Below are positions 1 through 6,071 of a DNA stretch of 7,234 bases, one piece after another. Each line of letters begins with the position of its first letter. Within the stretch, counting starts at the first letter, position 1. A model generated the notes under the pieces. The model saw nothing but the letters and a program-made list of their open reading frames with translations. It was not told where the DNA came from and made no database searches. The position numbers and the translations under genes are program-made. Location of the stretch: positions 1-7,234 of the forward strand of contig CAKQTE010000116.1 in NCBI GenBank assembly GCA_934276485.1. The letters are read 5' to 3'. This DNA is from an uncultured Spirochaetales bacterium. Lineage in GTDB: Bacteria; Spirochaetota; Spirochaetia; Sphaerochaetales; Sphaerochaetaceae.

Positions 1-46
1 GTTTCGGCAGCAACCATCATATAGTTTCAAACAAATAATTACGATT

Positions 47-352
47 ATGAAAGTAACAAAGATTATCAAGCGCATCAAGTGCGAAATCATGTACCGCCAA
101 GCTACGGCTAAGGCAGACTACGCATCAAAGAAGAACCATGGTGAAATCTTCTATGTCCTTCCTACGCAGAAGGGCAACCTCATGATTATGAACCGCTCCC
201 TTTTCGAGACGTTCAAGAAGACCAAACTGGTAGACAACGACATGAAGGTCAGAGACCTCTTCAAGGATTGCGTCTACCATACCAACTGCAAGAGCGACAG
301 AGGAAAGCGCAGCCGCAAGCGCAAGTTCCTCCGCTGGAAGGGCTTAATCTAA
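47..352 (+). CDS. small basic phage protein of unknown function
   Basis: Complete 101-residue ORF ending in TAA. I do not know its function. The N-terminus is basic (repeated Lys/Arg at residues 2-11). A middle part with a short beta-rich look, IFYVLP at 34-39 and NLMIMNR at 44-50, is followed by a helix rich in Phe/Lys. The tail, residues 82-98, is dense in Arg and Lys. No signal peptide or membrane segment is seen. The overall pattern (basic helix, YVLPT-type strand, basic tail) resembles short uncharacterised proteins I associate with Bacteroidales prophages; that is recollection, not a search. The frame stays open upstream to the window edge, so a start before base 1 is possible, but ATG 47 follows an A/T-rich leader and begins a typical Met-Lys-Val N-terminus. 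The charge suggests nucleic-acid or membrane-surface contact, which is inference only. A hairpin and a new promoter element follow it, so it probably lies outside the fibre operon. Confidence 0.75.
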   Translation: MKVTKIIKRIKCEIMYRQATAKADYASKKNHGEIFYVLPTQKGNLMIMNRSLFETFKKTKLVDNDMKVRDLFKDCVYHTNCKSDRGKRSRKRKFLRWKGLI

Positions 353-379
353 AAAATATCCCACCTAAATAAACGGATA

Positions 380-411
380 AAAGATAGGTAGAGAAAATTC
401 TGCCTATCTTT
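380..411 (+). terminator. 14-bp hairpin between the basic protein and the fibre operon; possible terminator or operator
   Basis: Bases 380-393 pair with 398-411, leaving an AAAA loop at 394-397. Two of the 14 pairs are G-U wobbles when read as RNA. The stem core is AAGATAGG / CCTATCTT. The 3' side ends in TTT and then GCAC, so there is no long U tract and termination would be weaker than at 5836-5864. The right arm contains all but the last base of the -7 promoter element at 405-412, so the same DNA could instead be a repressor site. Which role it plays cannot be decided from sequence alone. Confidence 0.5.
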
Positions 412-412
412 G
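405..412 (+). promoter_or_regulatory. Bacteroidetes-type -7 promoter element for the fibre operon
   Basis: TATCTTTG matches the Bacteroidetes sigma-ABfr -7 consensus TAnnTTTG exactly. Transcription would start about 7-10 bases downstream, giving a leader of roughly 20 bases before ATG 440. I see no convincing TTTG-type -33 element at the expected distance upstream, so the promoter may be weak or depend on an activator. A perfect 12-base palindrome, ATTATTAATAAT (417-428), lies at the expected transcription start. Confidence 0.5.
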
Positions 413-439
413 CACTATTATTAATAATGTGTATCAAAT

Positions 440-1354
440 ATGATTTATAAAATTGTACAAGGCAACGCTTTCAAACTCCACATCTTGGTGAGAAAGATGG
501 ATATATCTAAGGAGTTCAACCGCTTGGTTGACTTCGATATGACTCAGGCATCCGACATCAAGGTAGAACTGCAATGCTGTTTCGATGATTCCATCATCGT
601 GCCCACGTCCATCGGTGGCATAGAGCATAATGTGCTGGTGTGCAATATCCCATCCACCCTTGACATCGGCAACTACAATGTAGCCGTATCATGGAACTAC
701 GATGGTTATGCAATGAAGAGTGTGGAGCGAAACATCTTGCAGATTATAGAGACCAATCATAGGGTGAAGGTTCCTTGTGGAGTCTTCCAAGGCGAGACGG
801 TTGGCATGTTCGACCTTCGCTACTACATGGTCACCAAGAACCAGTCTGACTGCACCTTCGTCTACTCATTGGATGATGTTACCCTCTCCTCTACTCCTGC
901 CACATTGAAACTGGGCGAGAAGTATGAAGCAACACTCACCCCAGCCGAAGGATTCAATCTCGGTTTGGTAAAGGTAGTCATGGACGGAACCGACATCACA
1001 AGAGAAGTCTACAAGGATGGCAAGATAGAGATTCCAGCCGTATCAGGTTACGTAAGCATCATGGCTAATGGCGATGATAACATCTATTATTACGGAGCCA
1101 CCGCAGCCAAGGATATGTGCCAGTTCAACATGGAAGACCTGACCAAGGTAGTGGGCGACATCGTAGACAAGTCTATCAACATCACCACCACCAAGGAGAA
1201 ACCATACATCTGGTTCGCCAGCCGTGTTCCAGTAGTCTTCTATCAGTCAGGACTCACCGCATCTCTCTACTCCACCAAGGTAGGCGACATCTACTATTAT
1301 TGGACAGATGAGTTGAAAGCAGGAGAATATATATATAACGCAAAATTAAAATAA
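440..1354 (+). CDS. tail-tip / baseplate-like structural protein (BppU-N-like head plus phage Ig-like repeat)
   Basis: 304-residue protein with three visible parts. Residues 1-110 form a beta-rich domain beginning MIYKIVQGNAFKLHI, containing LDIGNYNVAVSW at 74-85 and ending in IETNHRVKVP. This resembles the N-terminal domain of siphophage upper baseplate proteins (BppU type) and similar proteins in Bacteroidales prophages. Residues 145-211 match a repeat common in phage tail proteins: VTLSSTPATLKLGEKYEATLTP, then GF.L..VKV.MDGTDIT and ending VSGYVSIMA. Residues 214-304 are a Tyr-rich C-terminal domain (NIYYYGA, YIWFA, GDIYYYWTD) that probably packs against a partner. No signal peptide is present, as expected for a virion protein assembled in the cytoplasm. 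It is first in the operon and ends one base before the fibre gene, consistent with translational coupling and with being the adaptor to which the fibre attaches (inference). ATG 440 is the first start after the promoter. Composition is relatively GC-rich, about 50% in the lines counted by hand. Domain names are by eye. Confidence 0.7.
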   Translation: MIYKIVQGNAFKLHILVRKMDISKEFNRLVDFDMTQASDIKVELQCCFDDSIIVPTSIGGIEHNVLVCNIPSTLDIGNYNVAVSWNYDGYAMKSVERNILQIIETNHRVKVPCGVFQGETVGMFDLRYYMVTKNQSDCTFVYSLDDVTLSSTPATLKLGEKYEATLTPAEGFNLGLVKVVMDGTDITREVYKDGKIEIPAVSGYVSIMANGDDNIYYYGATAAKDMCQFNMEDLTKVVGDIVDKSINITTTKEKPYIWFASRVPVVFYQSGLTASLYSTKVGDIYYYWTDELKAGEYIYNAKLK

Positions 1355-1355
1355 T

Positions 1356-4300
1356 ATGGCAAAAGAAACCGTTTATAACAACACGCTCGTAAGTGGAGCA
1401 GCCGACGAAACCTTGACATACACTAGGTATGTTAAGGATGAGAGTTCGGGAAAATCCACCAAGGAGCTTCTTGACGAGAAGGTCAACAAGACCGACCAAC
1501 TCGGTACTACGCAGATTGCAGACAAAGCCATTACTACTGAGAAATTGGAGAATGAATCGGTAACCACCGACAAACTAAATGCCGCATCCGTCACCACCGA
1601 TAAGGTAGCTGATGCCAACATCACCACCTCCAAACTTGCCGACTCATCCGTTGAGACCGAAAAAATCAACAACAAGGCAGTAACCACGGATAAGTTGAAT
1701 GATGGCGCAGTTGTCAATTCCAAACTCTCCCCTAATGCGGTGACATCGGAAAAGATTAAGGATGAATCTGTAATCACCGAGAAGCTCAACGACCGTGCCG
1801 TAACCACAGAGAAGGTAGAGGAGAAGGCTATCACCAATGCAAAGCTGGGCGACCAGTCTGTAGATGGTAGAGTAGTTCGTGAGACATCCTTGGAGACAAA
1901 GCATTTCGCCAATGAGTCTGTAACTACAGAGAAGGTAGCAAGAAAATCTATCACCAAGGACAAACTTGCCGACAATGCAGTCGATGCTTCTCAGGTAGTA
2001 GATGGCAGCATCGGCAACGCCAAGTTGTCTCCCGATTCTGTAACTACCGAGAAAATCAAGGACGGCTCAGTCACAAATGAAAAGATAGCAGATAACACGC
2101 TTGTCATTGGAAAGTTCGACCCAGAACTTCGCAAAACCATCCAAGCCGCCACTGGTCTTCCTGATGATTTGAATCAGATGATTCAAGATGTAGACCAGTC
2201 TGTAAAGCAACTACATGAGAAGGACACAGACCTCCAGTCTCAGATTGATGATAAGCAGCAGCAAATCACCGCCAACGATGATGATATTTCATTGTTGCAG
2301 ACTCGCAGTACTCAGATGGAGGAAGCCATCAAGGGTATTTCTGCAAGTGGTGGTGCAAGCCAAGCCACAGCAGTATCATACGAGAACACAGAGAGTGGTC
2401 TTAATTCTGTAACAGCCCAAGGAGCCATTGATGAGCTTGCAAACAAGAAGTTCAATAAGGAGAACATTGCCCAAGAGTTCGGTGACTCAAAGGATAAGGT
2501 AGTCTCCCAGTTTGCTCTTCCATTCCGTGAAATTGAGTCTTCAGAGTTCATCCATGCAATAGTAGATGCAGAAGACCGTTTCCTTATTGGTATTCAGCTT
2601 GATGGTTCCATTGAGTGGGGCAAGGGTATTCCTGCACCAATCAGAGTCAAGTTACAGGAAATTATTAACCAGTGCCAGCAGGATAAGACGGATATTCTTG
2701 AAGCTATTAATGCTACCAAGAAAGAATTGTCCGCAAGCATCGCAGCATTACAGGAAGGCAAGGTAGATAAAGAAGAAGGCAAGTCTCTCATTGAAGATGA
2801 AGTAAAGGAGTGCTTTAGAGTAATTGAGAACGAAGAGTTCCTTTGGGCTATAGTTGATTCAGAAGATAGAGTTCTCTTTGGTATCTACAGAGCAACTGGC
2901 AAGCCATATTATCCTCTCAATGAAATGTATCACGTTGTGCAAAATTTAGAATATGTATTGGCTTGGGTTGACTCTGACAATAAGATACTTCTTGGCATTA
3001 GAAGAAGTGACGGGCAAATTATTGGTGAAATCCATGCAGTCAATGCCTTGAAGCAAGTTATCTCTCAGTTTCAATTAGATGTAGCTGCTTTGCAGGAGAA
3101 AGTAGATACAATAGACACTAACACTCAAGAACTTCTCGATGTCTTCTCTTTGCAAGACAACAAGGAATATATCAAAGCTGAGACAGATAAGGACGGAAAG
3201 ATTCTTTCTGCAACTTATCCCGATGGCAGCCATTATTCTCGAAACTTGAAGTCTGAGACTATTGATAAAAAAGTAGACAAAGAAGAAGGAAAAAATCTTG
3301 TAGATAAAGATTGGGCAAATTCTAAAATCACTCTTGAAGATAAAGATAACTACATTGCAACAATAGATAAAGATGGCAAGTATTTAAGTTATGTGACAAG
3401 AAACGGCTCTCACTATTTTCATAATGTAGAATCTGAGACTATTGATGATTTGAACGATAAAATTGATGACGTTTCTTTAAACATCACCAATAATGACCCT
3501 TCCAAATACTGTGATACAGGAAAAGGAACTTTTGAAGAACCATACCAAAGTAAAGATGGCACAGCAGGTATATATAATGCAATAAATAATAATAGTCGTG
3601 GTCATAGAATATTATTTGATGATAAAAATTATCTTTTAACATCATCTGTAATTCTGTCTGAAGACCCAAAAATGTTAGAAGGTAAGACAATGGGTTATCA
3701 AAATAACCCACTTGGAATAAAACATGGTATAGCTGGTAGTGTTTTAACTCTGGGAAATGAGAATACTCATATTGATTTAGGAAATTCTCATGGAATACAT
3801 TTAAAGAAACTTGGCTTATATGGTATAAATACCAAGGAATTTGCCAGTAGGGAAGATTATTTGTTTGACCCAAATGCCCCTGAAAAAAATAGTGCAATTA
3901 ATATAACTGGCTATTCAGACCAAAATCTCCTTCGGGATTTGTGCATCGTTACAAGAGGTGCTGGTATTGTTGCAAAAAATGGTAATTTTGATTGTTCAAT
4001 TATTGACCATATTAATTTCGATGGATGTAATGTAGGAATATGGCTTGATTTTGAGAGATATTCGATTCATTCTAGAATTTTAAATTGCATATTAGCAGAT
4101 ATGCCAAGTATGGCAGTATACATCAAAGATTGGCAATGGGGATTTTTTGAAGGAAATCATCTTAGTGGAAGTGGTGGAATCATTTCCGATTCCATAGCTC
4201 AAAAAGTTGGATGCAAAGCTGCTATATACATCAATGCGCATGGTTCTCAGATTAAAAATAATATGCTTAGAGAGCCAGGGCAATGTAACACCAGAATCTT

Positions 4301-4691
4301 CGGCGAATCAGAAGGAGGTGTTGCCGAAAGAGAATGTATTGGTTTGGCTGTTTGTGGTGATTTTAACAACATTCAAGGTAATGGGATTAGAAATGCACAA
4401 AAATATGCACTTTGGGTAAAAGGTAACAAAAATACTATAATAGGAAATACGATAGAAACATCGCAACAAGACGGTATGAATCTTGAAATTTCAGAAAGTA
4501 TAGTTGATGGTAATCTCATTAATATTCAAAATGGAGGAAAGAGTATGATTATTAACGGAGACGGAAACATCATACAGAACAATATTGGAAATACTGAACT
4601 TATAATTAATGGTTCAAATAACCTGATTGGAATCAATAGTTTCAGTAAGATTACTGATAATGGAGCTAATAATAAATTTTTAAATATTTAA
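1356..4691 (+). CDS. long modular tail fibre with beta-helix C-terminal tip
   Basis: 1111 residues. Residues 1-50 look like a virion-attachment segment (TYTRYVKDESSGKSTKELLDE region). Residues 51-250 are twenty consecutive 10-residue repeats, approximately (T/S)(E/D)K(L/I/V)xDxx(V/I)T. Residues 270-330 are heptad-like coiled coil. Residues 336-362 carry a phage-fibre motif of the form ATAVSYENTESGLNSV..AIDEL. Residues 388-703 hold five copies of an (E/N)(F/Y)(I/L/V)xAxxDxxxxxL unit, separated by coiled coil and by KVDKEEGK linkers (469-476 and 639-646). Residues 710-1111 look like a right-handed parallel beta-helix, with short Asn/Gly/Ile-rich rungs such as NIQGNGI, NTIIGNTI and NIIQNNI. This tip probably binds or trims host surface glycan; I cannot point to a catalytic site, so enzyme activity is unproven. 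The start is fixed by the upstream stop one base earlier. The last third is far more A+T-rich than the first, suggesting domain exchange. Tail fibre is well supported; the receptor is unknown. Confidence 0.88.
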   Translation: MAKETVYNNTLVSGAADETLTYTRYVKDESSGKSTKELLDEKVNKTDQLGTTQIADKAITTEKLENESVTTDKLNAASVTTDKVADANITTSKLADSSVETEKINNKAVTTDKLNDGAVVNSKLSPNAVTSEKIKDESVITEKLNDRAVTTEKVEEKAITNAKLGDQSVDGRVVRETSLETKHFANESVTTEKVARKSITKDKLADNAVDASQVVDGSIGNAKLSPDSVTTEKIKDGSVTNEKIADNTLVIGKFDPELRKTIQAATGLPDDLNQMIQDVDQSVKQLHEKDTDLQSQIDDKQQQITANDDDISLLQTRSTQMEEAIKGISASGGASQATAVSYENTESGLNSVTAQGAIDELANKKFNKENIAQEFGDSKDKVVSQFALPFREIESSEFIHAIVDAEDRFLIGIQLDGSIEWGKGIPAPIRVKLQEIINQCQQDKTDILEAINATKKELSASIAALQEGKVDKEEGKSLIEDEVKECFRVIENEEFLWAIVDSEDRVLFGIYRATGKPYYPLNEMYHVVQNLEYVLAWVDSDNKILLGIRRSDGQIIGEIHAVNALKQVISQFQLDVAALQEKVDTIDTNTQELLDVFSLQDNKEYIKAETDKDGKILSATYPDGSHYSRNLKSETIDKKVDKEEGKNLVDKDWANSKITLEDKDNYIATIDKDGKYLSYVTRNGSHYFHNVESETIDDLNDKIDDVSLNITNNDPSKYCDTGKGTFEEPYQSKDGTAGIYNAINNNSRGHRILFDDKNYLLTSSVILSEDPKMLEGKTMGYQNNPLGIKHGIAGSVLTLGNENTHIDLGNSHGIHLKKLGLYGINTKEFASREDYLFDPNAPEKNSAINITGYSDQNLLRDLCIVTRGAGIVAKNGNFDCSIIDHINFDGCNVGIWLDFERYSIHSRILNCILADMPSMAVYIKDWQWGFFEGNHLSGSGGIISDSIAQKVGCKAAIYINAHGSQIKNNMLREPGQCNTRIFGESEGGVAERECIGLAVCGDFNNIQGNGIRNAQKYALWVKGNKNTIIGNTIETSQQDGMNLEISESIVDGNLINIQNGGKSMIINGDGNIIQNNIGNTELIINGSNNLIGINSFSKITDNGANNKFLNI
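1506..2105 (+). repeat. twenty tandem 30-bp / 10-residue repeats in the fibre shaft
   Basis: Residues 51-250 of the fibre fall into twenty 10-residue blocks with no insertion or deletion. Typical blocks are TEKLENESVT, TDKLNAASVT, TEKINNKAVT and TEKVEEKAIT. Lys at position 3, an aliphatic residue at 4, Val/Ile/Leu at 9 and often Thr at 10 are the conserved places. Blocks 171-190 (GRVVRETSLE, TKHFANESVT) are the most diverged, but keep the register. At DNA level the copies are diverged rather than identical, so this is an old, selected protein repeat rather than a recent expansion. A repeating trimeric beta shaft is the likely structure (inference). Confidence 0.9.
2517..3464 (+). repeat. five dispersed copies of a second fibre repeat (about 30-40 residues each)
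   Basis: Copies begin near fibre residues 388, 487, 526, 600 and 660. Shared cores are EFIHAIVDAEDRFLIGI, EFLWAIVDSEDRVLFGI, EYVLAWVDSDNKILLGI, EYIKAETDKDGKILSAT and NYIATIDKDGKYLSYV, each followed by a short (D/N)G-type turn. Copies 1-3 share the LxGI ending and are separated by coiled coil or short spacers. Copies 4-5 share GSHY and SETID and repeat with an exact 60-residue period. At DNA level a 15-base identical stretch, TCTGAGACTATTGAT, occurs at 3252-3266 and 3432-3446. This resembles small beta-hairpin modules I associate with Bacteroidales phage fibres; their function is unknown. Confidence 0.8.
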
Positions 4692-4704
4692 AATTTTTAA
4701 AATT

Positions 4705-5631
4705 ATGGGAAAGTGTTTAGTAACAAAATTAGATGTTAGTGTTGACCTTGGGAATAAATTCAAGGTCCTTGGATACGAGTCTAGCTTTGAGGCAGATTCA
4801 AAAAAGAATGCTATTTTTGGTATTGACCATGCCAGAGTTAAAGTATTTGGTACTTCAGAGCCCTGTGTAAACAACAACACAAAAGAAGTACTTGGAACAG
4901 AATTTTCTGTTGAAGATGAGGTTGTTGTAAAATTCCCTTGTGGTGATGGGGTTAAAGTGTTTCTAGATTTAGCAAATACGAACAGGGTTATTGGTGATGA
5001 ATACTCAACAAAGTACTTCAAGAATTTTCATTTAGAAAAAGTACATAAAGTAACGGAGTTTTACCTTGCAATGAGAGACTTATCACTTGATGTTGATAAT
5101 GTATTTGATGAACCTCTTGAATTAGAGACTATTCTTAATCCTCAAATCGTTACTAATATAATACTTGATTCAGAAAAAACAGGAGCCGTTAAAACTAAGT
5201 TTAATATAAATAATTTTAATGCTCTGAAAAAAATTAAGATTGGTGACCGTATAGGTGGAGATATTACAATTGACTTAGATTCAATCCCTGAATCTTTGAT
5301 TCATATTGAATATATTTCAGTAGGCAATGTAAATGCCATAGGTAGTATAAATAGTATTACAAAAACTAACATGGAACGCATTCAGGTTATTGGTTCTCCT
5401 AAAGTTACTGGTTCTTTAGAAAAAGTTGTAGAAGGTATGTGGGTTAAAGGTAGAAGAAGCGGTGCTTGTACTATTATTATTCAAAGAACCAGTGCTACAT
5501 TCAACGGGAATGTTCCAAATTTTGACACTACTGCAAAATTTGATAATTCAGGGGTTACTATCTACAAGAGTGACATGCCTTCAGGCGAAATTGTTGCAAC
5601 TTACAATGGTACATCTTGGAGTTATAATTAA
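4705..5631 (+). CDS. putative fibre-associated surface-recognition protein with leucine-rich-repeat-like segments
   Basis: 308 residues, starting 13 bases after the fibre stop in a very A/T-rich junction. No named family is recognised with certainty. Residues 1-90 are beta-rich (MGKCLVTKLD, KVLGYESSFEA, EVVVKFPCGDGVKVFLDL). Residues 170-240 contain three units spaced about 24-25 residues apart: LKKIKIG..IGGDI (174-187), LIHIEYISVGNVNAIGSI (198-215) and MERIQVIGSPKVTGSL (223-238). They share an aliphatic strand, then Gly, then (I/V)xG(x)(I/L), as in a short leucine-rich-repeat solenoid. The C-terminus, SGVTIYKSD...ATYNGTSWSYN (283-308), looks like a capping strand pair seen at the ends of such phage proteins. 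No signal peptide or membrane helix is present. Its position directly after the fibre and its A+T-rich composition, like the fibre tip, suggest a second receptor-binding or fibre-cap protein acquired with the tip (inference). A fibre chaperone is the main alternative. Confidence 0.65.
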   Translation: MGKCLVTKLDVSVDLGNKFKVLGYESSFEADSKKNAIFGIDHARVKVFGTSEPCVNNNTKEVLGTEFSVEDEVVVKFPCGDGVKVFLDLANTNRVIGDEYSTKYFKNFHLEKVHKVTEFYLAMRDLSLDVDNVFDEPLELETILNPQIVTNIILDSEKTGAVKTKFNINNFNALKKIKIGDRIGGDITIDLDSIPESLIHIEYISVGNVNAIGSINSITKTNMERIQVIGSPKVTGSLEKVVEGMWVKGRRSGACTIIIQRTSATFNGNVPNFDTTAKFDNSGVTIYKSDMPSGEIVATYNGTSWSYN

Positions 5632-5651
5632 GATGAGAGAAGTACAAGGTA

Positions 5652-5819
5652 GTGCATAAGGGAACCAAGATGGTGTTCCCTCTAACAGAGGAAGGTGACA
5701 ATGCTGAGGTATTCCCATCAGTAGATGCCACCGCAGTAGAGTTTGACACATACCCAGAAGCCAAGGCTTACGTAGATGAGCATGGTCTTGTGTATGAAGA
5801 GACGAAGTATGGAGAATAA
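5652..5819 (+). CDS. small acidic protein of the fibre operon; start uncertain, possibly frameshifted
   Basis: A frame open from just after a TGA at 5634 to TAA 5817-5819 encodes KYKVVHKGTKMVFPLTEEG and continues acidic (DNAEVFPSVDATAVEF, then TYPEAKAYVDEHGLVYEE). Within it the possible starts are GTG 5652 (55 codons, annotated here) and ATG 5670 (49 codons). A better-placed ATG at 5633, two bases after the 308-aa gene, is one base out of frame and runs into a stop after eight codons (MREVQGSA). Removing one base near 5636-5639 would join ATG 5633 to the KYKVVHKGT frame. That suggests an ancestral start there, broken by a 1-base indel, a recombination scar or a sequence error. Codon composition is close to that of the GC-richer genes upstream, unlike the adjoining gene, which supports real coding. 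Function is unknown; it sits last in the operon before a terminator. Short tail-associated accessory proteins are one possibility. Confidence 0.6.
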   Translation: MHKGTKMVFPLTEEGDNAEVFPSVDATAVEFDTYPEAKAYVDEHGLVYEETKYGE

Positions 5820-5835
5820 AATCCAAGAAACTATC

Positions 5836-5864
5836 AAGGGAAGGGAGTAATCTCTTCCCTTTTT
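5836..5864 (+). terminator. strong intrinsic terminator ending the fibre operon
   Basis: Bases 5836-5846 (AAGGGAAGGGA) pair with 5851-5861 (TCTCTTCCCTT), an 11-bp stem with a single G-U pair. The loop is GTAA, a stable GNRA-type tetraloop in RNA, and a run of T at 5860-5864 follows. It lies 17 bases after the stop of the small acidic gene, so it marks the 3' end of the 440-5819 transcription unit. Confidence 0.85.
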
Positions 5865-5981
5865 GCTTTCAATCTGAAACTTTTTACCCCTATTTCTTAT
5901 ATAAATCTATCAATCTGTAAGTATTTATAAAGTTTAACTATTAAAAATATTCTAAATTGTTATGTCTCCATTATTTCTTAT

Positions 5982-5989
5982 TATATTTG
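5982..5989 (+). promoter_or_regulatory. Bacteroidetes-type -7 promoter for the membrane / HTH gene pair
   Basis: TATATTTG matches TAnnTTTG exactly. A TTG at 5957-5959 lies 22 bases upstream, close to the usual spacing for the -33 element. The surrounding intergenic stretch (5865-6071) is A/T-rich and otherwise shows nothing but this element. The expected transcript would start near 5996 and have a leader of about 75 bases. Early in that leader, bases 6003-6009 and 6013-6019 can form a 7-bp hairpin with a three-base loop, which may protect the 5' end or be incidental. Confidence 0.6.
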
Positions 5990-6071
5990 CAGCATCTAAG
6001 AACATCTGAATCTCAGGTGATTACATCAGCAAAAGAATATCCAATCATTATAAACTTAAAAATGAAGGCTT

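Noticed and set aside
1373..1975. 200-aa open frame on the minus strand opposite the decapeptide repeats
   Set aside because: It is an antisense by-product of the 30-bp repeat, whose codons rarely give stops in that frame. Its protein is a low-complexity Ser/Val/Thr mirror of the repeat, with no promoter or partner gene.
1506..2105. CRISPR-like periodic repeat
   Set aside because: The 30-bp period is continuous, in frame and without spacers, and the copies are not identical; it is a protein repeat.
3484..3897. 137-aa open frame on the minus strand opposite the fibre tip
   Set aside because: It lies wholly inside the well-supported fibre gene and is rich in Tyr, His and Leu, as expected from reading A+T-rich coding DNA backwards.
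4705..5631. Target gene of a diversity-generating retroelement
   Set aside because: Such elements occur in Bacteroidales phages next to fibre genes, but no reverse transcriptase and no template copy of the 3' end of this gene are visible in the window.
5558..5826. Two minus-strand open frames over the end of the fibre operon
   Set aside because: Both cross gene ends and the junction of two plus-strand genes; neither has recognisable protein features or a promoter.
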